Assembly (NCBI GenBank): GCA_021776685.1
Contig: JAJFFJ010000043.1
Coordinates: 62,001 to 126,000, forward strand
Reading direction: 5' to 3'
Length of the DNA stretch: 64,000 bases
From: Alphaproteobacteria bacterium
GTDB taxonomy: Bacteria; Pseudomonadota; Alphaproteobacteria; Bin65
In this document: piece by piece, positions 17,938 to 27,081 of the stretch
Layout of the letters: each line of letters begins with the position of its first letter
Numbering within the stretch: position 1 is the first letter of the stretch
Program-made: the position numbers and the translations under genes
Notes under the pieces: model-generated
Databases searched by the model: none
Told to the model about the DNA's origin: nothing
The model's input: only the letters and a program-made list of their open reading frames with translations

Positions 17938-18731
17938 TCGCCGCCTACTTCCGGCGGCACAAATCCTCCAGCTTTCATGCGAATCTCGATTTCCTCGGCA
18001 GCCTGGCGCATGGCTGGAAGATACCGATCGGCAACCTCGCTCTCCGTCAGTGCGGAGAGGATGTAATGGATGTTGATGCAGGCGACCACTCGGTCCGCCC
18101 ATCGCACTGGCACCGCGATGCTGCCGGTTTTCTCCGACATGCCGCCTTCTCTGAAGCCGTAGCCCTTCTTCTCCACTTTGGCTAGCAGAGCATCCACTGC
18201 GGCCCGATCACGCGCCTGCTCGGCATCAGGTTGGGCGGAATTGGCAATGGTGCGCAGAATCAGGTCGCGTTCTGCTGCCGGGCACCAGGCCAGATACGCA
18301 CGTCCCAGCGATGACAGGAGCATGGGGGGTCGAAATCCGGCTTTCTCCCGGTTGATCGACAGGGGGCTTGTGCCATGGGTCGTGTCGCGCACGATCATCG
18401 CGTCCCGGTCGAAAGTAGCGATGTCGGTCGGCCACACGATCTCCTGCCCCAGTTCTTCCAGCACAGGCGAGGCGACGTTGGTCAGCCAGGCCTCGTCGGT
18501 AAAGCCGTCGCTGAGCGCGCGCACCTGGATCGTCAGCCGATAGGTTTCGCGGCGCCCTCCGCGCGCCACGTAGCCCGAGCGTACCAGCGTTTCCAGCAGC
18601 CGATAGATCGTGGCGCGCGGCAACCCGGTGTCGCGGCTCAATTCCAGTGCCGTTGCATGGTTGCGTTCGTTGAGTGCGCGCAGCACCGACAAGCCCCGCA
18701 CCAAACCCTGTACGATCTGCCCCTGCGCCAT
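17934..18731 (-). CDS. IclR family transcriptional regulator
   Basis: A 265-residue repressor/activator with an N-terminal winged helix-turn-helix (LRALNERNHATALELSRD then GLPRATIYRLLETLVRSGYV, residues about 15-55) and a C-terminal GAF-like effector domain with LLSSLGRAYLAWCP and GSIAVPVRWADRVVACINIHY, typical of the MhpR/PcaR branch that controls aromatic or organic-acid catabolism. It is the last gene of a leftward run after VOC, TRAP and GST genes, so local control of that operon and of the divergent ligase gene at 23317 is likely (inference). The start at 18731 was chosen from family length. It ends in a 4-base overlap with the convergent MetE-like gene. Confidence 0.9.
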   Translation of the reverse strand: MAQGQIVQGLVRGLSVLRALNERNHATALELSRDTGLPRATIYRLLETLVRSGYVARGGRRETYRLTIQVRALSDGFTDEAWLTNVASPVLEELGQEIVWPTDIATFDRDAMIVRDTTHGTSPLSINREKAGFRPPMLLSSLGRAYLAWCPAAERDLILRTIANSAQPDAEQARDRAAVDALLAKVEKKGYGFREGGMSEKTGSIAVPVRWADRVVACINIHYILSALTESEVADRYLPAMRQAAEEIEIRMKAGGFVPPEVGGD

Positions 18732-18790
18732 AGGCTCACGCCTCGAAAAAGAATTTTCTGAGACTAGGCGTTTGCTCCGGTGAGGCCAAG

Positions 18791-19582
18791 TCAGCTGGCC
18801 AGGATCTGCGCGACTCGGGCACATGATGGGGGGCCGGTGCGGGACATGAGGCTGAGATAGCTGTCGTCGAGGAAATCCGCGATGCCGGTGAAATTCGCGC
18901 GCTGTCGCACCCGGTCGAGCCAGGCGATGAGGGCAGGGCGTCTCTCAAACAGCGGCGTGAGCGCGAGTTGGTCAATCCGTACCGCATACGGGGTGAGTGC
19001 CGTATCAGCCAAGGTATACTGGTCCCCCATGATCCAGTCCTGACCATCCTGCAGCCGGCTCTCAATTTCAGAAAACACCTTGTCGTGGAGAAGCACCGCA
19101 CCCTCGACAATGGGTGCGTCCACGCCATGTTTCAGCGTCTGACGCTTGCGTTCTCGGCGGGCTGGATCCGGCGTTTCCGCAATATTGCGCGCCACAGCCT
19201 CGTCACCCAGCGCAAGAAGCTGCTCGCGAAAGGCAACCGCGAATGAAATTGCGCCGCAGGCCGCGTGCAGGCCCACGTCCGGCATCATGGCCCATCGGCG
19301 CATGTCAGCCCGGTCCCTCAGGTCCTCTGGACGCAGGCGAGGTTCAGGAAACTGTTCGTCGAGATATTCGCAAATCAGCGTCGATTCGATGATCGGCTGG
19401 CCGTCTACCAGAAGTGTTGGAACAACACCGGCTGGATTCAGAGCCAAATATTCTGGAGTAAGCTGCTCGCCAGCGCGGATGTTCAGGTGGTGCAGCTCGG
19501 TTTCGAGCCTTTTCTCTGCCACAACAAGCCGCACTTTCTGGGCACAGACCGACATGTTGTTGTGAAACAATTCCAGTTTCAT
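18791..19582 (-). CDS. Glutathione S-transferase family protein
   Basis: A 263-residue GST-fold enzyme. The thioredoxin-like N-terminal domain begins KLELFHNNMSVCAQKVRL, with Ser/Cys in the active-site turn, and includes GVVPTLLVDGQPIIEST, the cis-Pro and glutathione gamma-Glu site. The C-terminal helical domain contains DWIMGDQYTLADTALTPY, the conserved N-capping box. Likely cytosolic conjugation, dehalogenation or isomerisation using glutathione; substrate unknown. It follows the TRAP permease by 28 bases in the same direction, so it is probably co-transcribed with it and linked to the imported compound. Confidence 0.9.
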   Translation of the reverse strand: MKLELFHNNMSVCAQKVRLVVAEKRLETELHHLNIRAGEQLTPEYLALNPAGVVPTLLVDGQPIIESTLICEYLDEQFPEPRLRPEDLRDRADMRRWAMMPDVGLHAACGAISFAVAFREQLLALGDEAVARNIAETPDPARRERKRQTLKHGVDAPIVEGAVLLHDKVFSEIESRLQDGQDWIMGDQYTLADTALTPYAVRIDQLALTPLFERRPALIAWLDRVRQRANFTGIADFLDDSYLSLMSRTGPPSCARVAQILAS

Positions 19583-19610
19583 GTGCGATTTCCGGTGGCT
19601 GTAAGTGTTG

Positions 19611-20900
19611 TCAAAGCAGTGCCAAGGTGAGGACCGGGAATAAGGTCAGCACCAGCAGCCGGGCAAGATCGGAAATAACAAAAGGCATAACCCCTGCAAA
19701 AATGCGAGTCAGGCCAATCTGGGGCGCCAGCGAGTAGAGCATGAAGACATTCATGCCGATGGGCGGCGTAATCATTCCCAACTCGACAACGACAACATTG
19801 ATGATTCCCCACCAGATTGGATCATAACCGAGCTGTTCGACAATCGGCAGGACGAAGGGCAGGGTGATCAGCATGGCGGAGACGGTATCGAAGACAGCAC
19901 CCAGAATGATGTACATCAGCAACAGAACGAAGATGATCGCCAATGGCGGCACATCGAGCGACGCCACCCAGCCCGTCAGCGCCGGCGGCACTTCGGCAAC
20001 TGTGATGAAATAGGTGAATACCGACGCGCCGAAGATGATCACGTAGATCATTGCCGTTGCGGACGCGCTCTCAACCAGTGCACTCCAAAAGGATCGCCAG
20101 GTCAGCCGGCGCCGGGCGACAGCGAAGGCCAGCGCCAGGACCGCGCCCAGCGCGGCGGCCTCGTCCACGGTGACGACGCCGCCGTAGATACCGCCAATCA
20201 CGGCGATCAGCATTATCAGCACCGCCCAGGCGCCGCGGGTTGCGGCCCAACGCTCCCGCCAGCCCATTCGTTCGCCGGGCGGGCCCGCTTCCGGCCGCAG
20301 GCGCAGGTAGATCCAGATTGCTGTGAAATGGAACAGAATGGCCAAAATCGCTGGAATGATCGCAGCGACGAACATGTCGAGGATATTTTTGAAGGTGATC
20401 ACCGAGTAGATGATCATGATCACCGATGGCGGTACCAAAGCGCCCAGTGTGCCGCCCGCAGCAATAGTGCCTGCTGCAAAATGCGGCGCATAACCGCGCT
20501 TGAGCATCTCCGGCAGGGCGACGCGTCCGAACGTTGCTGCTGTTGCCGTGGAGGATCCGCAGACCGCACCGAACACACCACATCCGCCCATTGTGGCCAT
20601 TGCCAGTCCACCGCGTCTGTGGCCAACAAATGCATAGGCGAAGCGGTAGATTTCCGACGACAGCCCCCCGGCTGTGGCGAAACTCCCCATCAGCAGGAAC
20701 AACGGAATGACGGCGAGCCCTGGGTTTTCAATGTTGCCGCTGACGGCATTGACCATCGACGACAGAGCCGGGCCGAATCCCTCAAGGATCGCGTAGCCGA
20801 TCACGCCGACGGCCATCATGGCGATGCCAATCGGCACATGCAGTGCGATCAGCACAAACATGGCCGCGAGGCCCAATGCAGTTATCAGAAAGGGGTCCAT
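19611..20900 (-). CDS. TRAP transporter large permease (DctM family)
   Basis: A 429-residue inner-membrane protein with about twelve hydrophobic segments, the large subunit of a tripartite ATP-independent periplasmic transporter. Typical pieces are AVIPLFLLMGSFATAGGLS, GCGVFGAVCGSSTATAATFGRVALPEM, AAGGTLGALVPPSVIMIIYSV and LGMITPPIGMNVF. It drives uptake of the solute delivered by the binding protein with the ion gradient. It is immediately downstream of the small permease (6 bases) and the binding protein at 21489, so the three form a complete DctPQM set. Confidence 0.95.
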   Translation of the reverse strand: MDPFLITALGLAAMFVLIALHVPIGIAMMAVGVIGYAILEGFGPALSSMVNAVSGNIENPGLAVIPLFLLMGSFATAGGLSSEIYRFAYAFVGHRRGGLAMATMGGCGVFGAVCGSSTATAATFGRVALPEMLKRGYAPHFAAGTIAAGGTLGALVPPSVIMIIYSVITFKNILDMFVAAIIPAILAILFHFTAIWIYLRLRPEAGPPGERMGWRERWAATRGAWAVLIMLIAVIGGIYGGVVTVDEAAALGAVLALAFAVARRRLTWRSFWSALVESASATAMIYVIIFGASVFTYFITVAEVPPALTGWVASLDVPPLAIIFVLLLMYIILGAVFDTVSAMLITLPFVLPIVEQLGYDPIWWGIINVVVVELGMITPPIGMNVFMLYSLAPQIGLTRIFAGVMPFVISDLARLLVLTLFPVLTLALL

Positions 20901-20906
20901 GAGGCC

Positions 20907-21473
20907 TTAGCCGCCCGGACTGATCTCAGATGTCTGATCGTCAGGCGCCTGGGTATGTGGAATGGGCAGCCGGCCGCGAACCAGTCCTACAACCAAGCCG
21001 GCCACAACCAGTATTTGAACCAGGACGCTCAGGTAAAACAGCGTGGTGACACCCTGCCACCAGGGCCAGATCAGCATGCCGATGTTTTCCGTGGTCTCGC
21101 GGTCGATCCTCAGTTCCAGCGTGTAAATCTGCAGCAGCCAGGCCAGCACGCCAAATGCCGTCAGCACAAACAATGCGCCGAACAACTCAAGCACAATATA
21201 GACCCGCCCCCCAAAGGCGCCGCCCACATACCGGATCGCAACATTCTGGCGAAGCGCCAGGACCGCCGGCAGGCAGCCGCCCACGGCCACGGCGACCACC
21301 AGCTTCACCCAGTCTCTCACCCCCTCGATCGGTTGGGAGAAGATCCAGCGCATGAACGCGTTGGCGAGGATAATGGCAGAAAGGACCAGCAGCGCGATGA
21401 GGCCGATGACGGCGACGAGCCGGGCAAACCGGATCGTCGCCGCATCAAGGGCGTCGAGCGACCAAACTGACAC
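20907..21473 (-). CDS. TRAP transporter small permease (DctQ family)
   Basis: A 188-residue membrane protein with four hydrophobic segments and the DctQ pattern: NAFMRWIFSQPIEGVRDWVKLVVAVAV and a conserved basic/hydrophobic loop. It stabilises the large permease in the TRAP complex. The predicted start is a GTG at 21473, 15 bases from the stop of the binding-protein gene. The C-terminal tail is hydrophilic. Confidence 0.9.
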   Translation of the reverse strand: MSVWSLDALDAATIRFARLVAVIGLIALLVLSAIILANAFMRWIFSQPIEGVRDWVKLVVAVAVGGCLPAVLALRQNVAIRYVGGAFGGRVYIVLELFGALFVLTAFGVLAWLLQIYTLELRIDRETTENIGMLIWPWWQGVTTLFYLSVLVQILVVAGLVVGLVRGRLPIPHTQAPDDQTSEISPGG

Positions 21474-21488
21474 GACAGGTCCGCGGTC

Positions 21489-22490
21489 TTATTTGCCCGC
21501 GCGGATTGCGGCCAATTCGGATTTCAACGCAGCCAGGAGCTTCGCACCATTAGGGTGTTTCTTCGCCCATGCGGCGGCGATCGGCGCCAGCGCCGCGTCC
21601 CATTTTTTCTGATCGGACGGGGAGGGGTCGACGACGGTGCGCTTGCTGTCCTTCTTCCAAATCCCTTTCAGTTCGGCGTTGCGTTTGTCGGACATATCGC
21701 CGAACGCAGCGGATAACGCTTCGCCCCGGTATTTTTCAATCGCCGCCTTTGCCGCTGCCGGCAGGCTGTTGAATTTCTTCTTGTTCATGACGATCGCCAG
21801 ATTGATCGTGCCTAAGCGCGCGAAGAAATGATGCTTCGCCACCTTCGCAACACCGAAATCATGCAGCGCAATCGGATGAGCCGTTGTGCCGTCAATGACG
21901 CCGCGGCTGATCGATTCGACGATCTTGGTGAACGGCATTGCCTCTGGCGCCGCACCGATGGCCTTGATCGAGGACACCATTGCCGGGCCAACTGCGCGGA
22001 TTTTCTTGCCTTTCAGGTCGGCCATTGAGCTGATTTTCTTGCCCATGTGGATCGTGTAAGGCGACGTGGTGAACAGCGCGATCACATAATATTTGCTGTA
22101 GCCACGCAGCATGCCTTTTTGCAGCAACCGCCAGGCCGCGATCGAACCTTCCCTCGAATTGCGGATGATGTTGGGCAACTCGAAAACCGAATTGTCCGGG
22201 AAGCGACCCGGCGTGTAGGCAGGAATGATCCAGCCGATGTCGGCAACGCCATCCTGCACCATCTTGAGCTGACGGCCCGGGTGCCGGCCGAGTGCGCCGT
22301 TGGGATAGAGCTTGATGGTGAGCGTGCCCTTGGACGCCGCCATGACGCGTTGGGCAAATGGCTTCATGACGACCTGGAACGTACGCTCACGTTCCGGTGT
22401 AAAGACTGCAAACTTGATGGTGGATTTCTGCGCGGCCGCGGGCACGGCCATCACAGCCATCAGCGGAAGCGCAAGGATCAGTCGACGCAT
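21489..22490 (-). CDS. TRAP transporter substrate-binding protein (DctP family)
   Basis: A 333-residue periplasmic protein with a clear Sec signal peptide (MRRLILALPLMAVMAVPAAAQ, cleavage near residue 20). The mature domain includes LPNIIRNSREGSIAAWRLLQKGML, LKGKKIRAVGPAMVSSIKAIGAAPEAMPFTKI-type text and SRGVIDGTTAHP, the region where DctP proteins hold the conserved Arg and substrate carboxylate. It likely binds an organic anion. GGGAGGAA precedes the ATG. First TRAP gene of the leftward operon, following the VOC gene. Confidence 0.95.
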   Translation of the reverse strand: MRRLILALPLMAVMAVPAAAQKSTIKFAVFTPERERTFQVVMKPFAQRVMAASKGTLTIKLYPNGALGRHPGRQLKMVQDGVADIGWIIPAYTPGRFPDNSVFELPNIIRNSREGSIAAWRLLQKGMLRGYSKYYVIALFTTSPYTIHMGKKISSMADLKGKKIRAVGPAMVSSIKAIGAAPEAMPFTKIVESISRGVIDGTTAHPIALHDFGVAKVAKHHFFARLGTINLAIVMNKKKFNSLPAAAKAAIEKYRGEALSAAFGDMSDKRNAELKGIWKKDSKRTVVDPSPSDQKKWDAALAPIAAAWAKKHPNGAKLLAALKSELAAIRAGK

Positions 22491-22539
22491 AGTTTCCTCC
22501 CTATGGGCCTTTCGGCCTCCAAGTTACCGGCCCCGGCGT

Positions 22540-23103
22540 TTACTCGCCCAGGGCCGCTTCAATTCGTTTGGCCAAGCCGCTACGCCAGGATTCTGCCGGC
22601 TGAAATCCCGGCATATCGCGAATTGCGGCTTCGGTTTCGCGAAGAATTTCATCGTCCCGCTTAGACAGATCCAGCATCTCAAGGCAGGGTTGCGCCACGT
22701 ACCACGGGGAATCGACGAAGACTTCGATGCGGTTCCCCTCCGGATCCCGGAAATAGATTGACCAGGCATTGCCGTGTGAGACGGGGCTGAGGTCCGATGC
22801 GTCGGGCTCGCTCTCGACCAACCCGGCCAGACCGCGGAGTTCGTCCAATGTATCCACACGCATCGAAATCTGGTTGAGCATCAACTCGTCAGCCGACACC
22901 GTCCGGCCTTCCACCAACACGATCTGGTGGTGCTCCGCCGGGTCGCGGGATAGAAAGCAGATCGGGTGGCCGCGGACTTCGCCCTGGTCGGTTTCGACGA
23001 AGCCCAGCACGCGTTTGTAGAAGTCACGCATCTTCGCGAGATCCCGCACATAAAAGCCGACGTGACTGAATGCGAGCGACCTGGGTGGCACCGCTTTGGC
23101 CAT
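22540..23103 (-). CDS. VOC family (glyoxalase/extradiol dioxygenase-like) protein
   Basis: A 187-residue protein of two beta-alpha-beta-beta-beta modules. The first strand is SLAFSHVGFYV (His14) with VLGFVETDQG after it, then HHQIVLVEG, and the second module ends SIYFRDPEGNRIEVFVD, giving the His/His/Glu metal ligands of vicinal oxygen chelate enzymes. It resembles ring-cleavage dioxygenases such as catechol 2,3-dioxygenase but is shorter than a two-domain extradiol enzyme, so isomerase or hydrolase activity is equally possible. It leads a leftward run of TRAP, GST and IclR genes and is divergent from the acyl-CoA ligase. Confidence 0.85.
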   Translation of the reverse strand: MAKAVPPRSLAFSHVGFYVRDLAKMRDFYKRVLGFVETDQGEVRGHPICFLSRDPAEHHQIVLVEGRTVSADELMLNQISMRVDTLDELRGLAGLVESEPDASDLSPVSHGNAWSIYFRDPEGNRIEVFVDSPWYVAQPCLEMLDLSKRDDEILRETEAAIRDMPGFQPAESWRSGLAKRIEAALGE

Positions 23104-23184
23104 GTATCCGTCCGATTTTCTGCTGCAAGCCGCAATGCACCTAGTGTCGAGGCGCCCGGGTGAGGGTCAACTCTGCGCGATCAC

Positions 23185-23203
23185 ATGTCCACTGTGTGGA
23201 CAT
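23185..23203. promoter_or_regulatory. Perfect 19-bp palindromic operator candidate
   Basis: ATGTCCAC (23185-23192), a TGT spacer and GTGGACAT (23196-23203) form a perfect inverted repeat in the 213-base region between the divergent VOC and acyl-CoA ligase genes. The size and symmetry fit a dimeric regulator. The IclR at 17934 and the TetR at 27325 are candidate binders. Confidence 0.6.
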
Positions 23204-23316
23204 TTGCGGGCCCTTTGTTGAGCACCCGCGTGGCGCAAAGGCAGATGGCCCAATGCATGGAGATGGCCTATTTCGTGGCCTCAAGACAGCGCACCACCGG
23301 CCGCAGGCTGAGCAGC

Positions 23317-24831
23317 ATGTACCCAATTGATTTTTTTTACCGTGGCGCCGGGCTTGATCCCGAGAGGATCGCCGTCGAAGACGGTTCGCGGGGTTTGAGC
23401 TATGGGGATCTGGCGGCACAGGTAGGGGCCATTGCCTCTGGCTTGCAGGACCGTTGGCCACAGCCCGGCGCCCGCATCGGCGTTTGTGCCTACAACACCA
23501 TCGAACACATGCTGGCGGTGCTGGCGATTTATGCCGCCGGCCATACCTGGGTCGCGCTTAACCCGCGTAATGGCAAGGCCGATCTCGGGGATATCCTGGA
23601 GCGTACCGGCCTGGCCACGGTGGTTGCCGATGAGGATTGCCTCGACCTGCTGGGCGCGCCAGAAGCGCCGGTGATCTTGGGACGCCACGACACCGGCGCC
23701 GGCGGCGAAGAGACCTTGGCCGGGCTCGCCGAGGCGTTTGCGGGTGCGCGGCCGGCGCCACACACCCAGCCGCTCGATGCCCCACAAACCATCAAGTTCA
23801 CCGGCGGTTCGACCGGCCGCCCAAAGGGGGTGCTGCAGCCCTATCGTTGCGTCAATACTTCGGTCACCAGTTATCTCCATACCTTTGGATTCAACGGCGA
23901 TGACGTGAACATGTGCGCCGCGCCGCTGACCCATGGTTCCTCCCATTATCTGCTACCGATTTTGGCAGTCGGCGGCCGGCATGTGCTGGTCCGGGAACCC
24001 AGGCCTGCGGCCCTGATCGACGCTTTTTGCGAGATGGGATGCACGACCGCATTCATGCCGCCCACGATGATCTACAACCTGATGGCCGACCCCGGTCTCG
24101 ACGGGGCTGACGTCCGCCACGTACGGCATCTCCATTATGGCGCGGCGCCTATGCCGCCCGACCAGATTCGGGCGGCCCGGAAACGATTTCCCGGCGCGCT
24201 GGAGGTTGTCTACGGGCAGACCGAGGCGCCCATGATGATATCGGCGATGACCGCGTCTGAGTTCGAGGATGAGCGCAATCTGCAGTCGGTCGGACGGGAA
24301 ACGGTGATGATCAAAGTCGCGATCATGTCCGATGACGGCGCGTTGTTGCCACCGGGCGAGATGGGCGAAATTGTCTGCCGCGGCGACCTGTTGATGTCCG
24401 GCTACCTGGACATGCCGGAGGAAACCGGGAAGACGGTGGTCGAAGGTTGGCTGCATACTGGCGATGCGGGCATCCTGGATGAACGCGGCTATCTTTTCAT
24501 CAAGGACCGCTTGAATGACATGATCATTAGCGGCGGCTTCAACGTCTACCCGACGGAGGTGGAAGCCGCGATTGTCCAACACCCGGCGGTGCGGGAGGTG
24601 ACCGTGTTCGGCGTGCCTGACGAAAAATGGGGCGAACGTGTTGAAGCGGCGGTGACGGTTTCAGACGCTGAGCAGGTTGACCCGGACGCGCTCCGCGATT
24701 TCGTCAAGGAGCGGCTGGGCTCGGTGAGAGCTCCCAAGCGATTCCACCTGGTGGACGAACTTCCCAAGAGTCCGGTCGGCAAGATCTTGCGACGTGAGGC
24801 GCGGCGCATCTTCGCCGATAAGGAAGAGTAG
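23317..24831 (+). CDS. AMP-forming acyl/aryl-CoA ligase
   Basis: A 504-residue ANL-superfamily enzyme that adenylates a carboxylic acid and transfers it to CoA. Core motifs are TIKFTGGSTGRPKGVLQ (P-loop), YGQTEAPM, GWLHTGDAGILDERGYLFIKDRLNDMIISGGFNVYP and the C-terminal lysine region SPVGKILRR. The substrate could be a fatty, aryl or cyclic acid; sequence alone does not decide. The start MYPIDFF at 23317 matches where family similarity begins. An in-frame ATG at 23185 lies inside the palindrome and is unlikely. It heads a rightward run with the PhyH-like and HsaA-like genes, and CoA activation probably opens this catabolic route. Confidence 0.92.
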   Translation: MYPIDFFYRGAGLDPERIAVEDGSRGLSYGDLAAQVGAIASGLQDRWPQPGARIGVCAYNTIEHMLAVLAIYAAGHTWVALNPRNGKADLGDILERTGLATVVADEDCLDLLGAPEAPVILGRHDTGAGGEETLAGLAEAFAGARPAPHTQPLDAPQTIKFTGGSTGRPKGVLQPYRCVNTSVTSYLHTFGFNGDDVNMCAAPLTHGSSHYLLPILAVGGRHVLVREPRPAALIDAFCEMGCTTAFMPPTMIYNLMADPGLDGADVRHVRHLHYGAAPMPPDQIRAARKRFPGALEVVYGQTEAPMMISAMTASEFEDERNLQSVGRETVMIKVAIMSDDGALLPPGEMGEIVCRGDLLMSGYLDMPEETGKTVVEGWLHTGDAGILDERGYLFIKDRLNDMIISGGFNVYPTEVEAAIVQHPAVREVTVFGVPDEKWGERVEAAVTVSDAEQVDPDALRDFVKERLGSVRAPKRFHLVDELPKSPVGKILRREARRIFADKEE

Positions 24832-24981
24832 GATACGGGCTCGCTTGTCCGCTGAGCGAACAAGTTGCCCGACGGCTTTGACGGTTCCGGTGTTGCGCCG
24901 GATCATCAGCCGGTTAAATGAATTGGACGAACCACTTGCGCGAAAGTCGAAGATGACAGGGCAAGGCAGGAAGGATTGAAG

Positions 24982-25830
24982 ATGAACCGGCACCCGGCAA
25001 GAAGCATCACAGACGACGAAATCAAGGCTTACGAAGAGGATGGTGTCGTCTGTCTGCGTGGCATGTTCGACAGCGAGTGGAGTGAACGCATGTACGCAGC
25101 GTCAGTCGCATTCATGGAAAGCGGCGAAGGACGGGTCCGGGAGGTATTTGATGAGGATTCAGATGGAAGCACCAACGGGCGTTTTTACGGCAACGTCTTC
25201 ATGTGCGGGAGCGACGAGAACTTCCGCGCATTTCGTGACGAGTCGCCAGCGCCGGAGATCGCGGCTACGCTGATGGGGGTGGACAAAATTCGCTTTTGGT
25301 ACGATCAACTTTTCATCAAAGAGCCGAAAACAAAAGCTATCACCTTCTGGCACAATGATCTGCCATTCTGGCCTTTCCAGGGCGAGCACCTGATCTCGAT
25401 CTGGGCTGCCTTTACGCCGGCGACGAAGGAAACAAGCGGCGTGGAATATATTGCGGGCTCACACAAATGGAACAAATTCTACCAGGCGCGCACGCCTGAC
25501 GATGACCCTGCATTCATCGATCCCAGCCTAGAGCCCTGCCCCAATTTCTCTGAACAGTATGATAATCCCGACCTCCGGTTTCTGAGTTGGGATATGGAGC
25601 CGGGCGACTGTCTTTGCCACCATCCAATGGTCGTCCATGGGGCCGGCGGCAACAAGTCTGCAACCCAGCGCCGGGTGGGTCTGTCCGTGCGGTATCTGGG
25701 TGAGGACGTGCGCTGGGACCCGCGGCCGCATACTGTCCAGCTTCCCGTAGAACCTGTATGTGCCCCAGGTGAATATCCAGCGGACGATACCCTGTTTCCT
25801 GTTATCTGGCAGCGCGAGCAAGCCGCCTAA
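24982..25830 (+). CDS. Phytanoyl-CoA dioxygenase (PhyH) family Fe(II)/2-oxoglutarate enzyme
   Basis: A 282-residue non-haem iron oxygenase. The facial triad is visible as FWHNDLPFW (His-x-Asp near residue 115) and the distal HHPMVVHGAGGNKS, with a following Arg-rich RRVGLSVRYLG that would bind 2-oxoglutarate. KETSGVEYIAGSHKW is the usual mid-protein strand. PhyH relatives hydroxylate acyl-CoAs and many small molecules. AAGGA precedes the ATG. It lies between an acyl-CoA ligase and an HsaA-like flavoenzyme, so hydroxylation of the CoA-activated compound is a reasonable inference. Confidence 0.9.
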   Translation: MNRHPARSITDDEIKAYEEDGVVCLRGMFDSEWSERMYAASVAFMESGEGRVREVFDEDSDGSTNGRFYGNVFMCGSDENFRAFRDESPAPEIAATLMGVDKIRFWYDQLFIKEPKTKAITFWHNDLPFWPFQGEHLISIWAAFTPATKETSGVEYIAGSHKWNKFYQARTPDDDPAFIDPSLEPCPNFSEQYDNPDLRFLSWDMEPGDCLCHHPMVVHGAGGNKSATQRRVGLSVRYLGEDVRWDPRPHTVQLPVEPVCAPGEYPADDTLFPVIWQREQAA

Positions 25831-25845
25831 ACGAGCCTTTTTGTG

Positions 25846-27081
25846 ATGAATGAAATGTCGACAGCGGGCGCGGAGCGCGCCCAGGCGCTGGATCTGGTAG
25901 ATCGAGCCAGGCACTTGTCGCCGGAGATCGCGGAACGCGCTGCGGAGGCCGAAACACTGCGCCGCGTTCCAGACCAGACCGTGCGCGAAATGGAAGCGGC
26001 TGGCCTCTGCCGGGCGTGGATCCCGGGGGCCTTCGGCGGCTATGAGCAAGACCTGCATACGGGTCTAGACATCATGTACGAGGTTGCGCGCGGATGTGCG
26101 TCCTCGTCCTGGTGTCTGGGAGTTTGGCAGCAACACAGCTGGATTGTGGCCCTGTTTCCCGAGGCGGCGCAGCAATCAACATTGGCAGCGGACGAGAATT
26201 TTCATATCGCGGCTGTGTTGGCGCCCCGCGGTGAAGCACGACGGGTGCCTGGCGGATTCAAGGTATCCGGTTTTTGGCCATTCGCCTCCGGCTGCGAGCA
26301 TGGAAGCTGGATCATGCTTGGCGCCCTGGTCACCGATGAGGCGGGCACGCCTGAGCCTCTGGACCGGGACATATTTGGCGTTCCCGCGGCGAATGCCCGG
26401 CTGTGTCTCATGCCGGCGGACAGCATCTCCATAAAGGGAGATTGGAATGCCGCCGGCCTGGCGGGGACCGGCAGCCATTCGGTCGTAGCTAATGACGTAT
26501 TCGTCGCCGAAGATCATACCCTGCTTATTGCGGATGCGGTCGAGGGGCGGGCGCCCGGAAAGGCCGTGCACGGTGGCACGCTCTTTGAGGCGACGTATTA
26601 TTCATTCCTCCATACCGCACTTTGCGGACCGGCTCCTGGGATTGCTCAAGGCGCCATCGATCATTTGATAGGGGCTATCGAAGGCAAAGTCCTGATGCCT
26701 CAGAACCTGCTTCAGACGGCGATGGCGCGAACCCACCGGCAGATCGGGGAGGCCGAGGCGAAGGTACACACGGCTCGTCTTCTCCTGAGAGAGTCCGCGG
26801 ACCGGATAATGGAGGCGGCGGCGGCCCGGCGTCAGCTGGATCAGAACGAACGGGCGATATGCCGGCGCAACGGCACGTTATCGACCCACCTTTGTTACGA
26901 AGCGACCGAGCTTGCGTTTTTTGCGGGGGGCGGTTCCCAACTGGCATTGTCCAGCCCGGTCCAGCGGGCAATGCGGGATATGCACGCCATCAAGGCCCAC
27001 TATTTCATGGACCTCGAAACCGCCTACGAGTTGTGCGGCCTCACCCGCCTTGGCCAGCCACCGTTCACCTACGTATTCTAG
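25846..27081 (+). CDS. Acyl-CoA dehydrogenase-fold flavoenzyme, HsaA/HpaB-like group D oxygenase
   Basis: About 411 residues with the acyl-CoA dehydrogenase fold. IPGAFGGYEQDLHTGLDIMYEVARGCASSSWC-type text at the N-terminus, SGFWPFASGCEHGSW and NAAGLAGTGSHSVVANDVFV in the middle resemble the oxygenase components of two-component monooxygenases (HsaA, 4-hydroxyphenylacetate and nitrilotriacetate-type, dibenzothiophene DszC) more than true dehydrogenases; I see no obvious catalytic Glu of the latter. It would need reduced flavin from a separate reductase, which is not obvious nearby. It starts 15 bases after the PhyH-like gene; ATG 25846 and 25855 are both possible. Confidence 0.85.
   Translation: MNEMSTAGAERAQALDLVDRARHLSPEIAERAAEAETLRRVPDQTVREMEAAGLCRAWIPGAFGGYEQDLHTGLDIMYEVARGCASSSWCLGVWQQHSWIVALFPEAAQQSTLAADENFHIAAVLAPRGEARRVPGGFKVSGFWPFASGCEHGSWIMLGALVTDEAGTPEPLDRDIFGVPAANARLCLMPADSISIKGDWNAAGLAGTGSHSVVANDVFVAEDHTLLIADAVEGRAPGKAVHGGTLFEATYYSFLHTALCGPAPGIAQGAIDHLIGAIEGKVLMPQNLLQTAMARTHRQIGEAEAKVHTARLLLRESADRIMEAAAARRQLDQNERAICRRNGTLSTHLCYEATELAFFAGGGSQLALSSPVQRAMRDMHAIKAHYFMDLETAYELCGLTRLGQPPFTYVF

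Noticed and set aside
20328-21470. Long plus-strand reading frame opposite the TRAP permease genes
   Set aside because: It mirrors the minus-strand membrane genes, is rich in Gln/His/Arg from antisense codons and has no recognisable domain.
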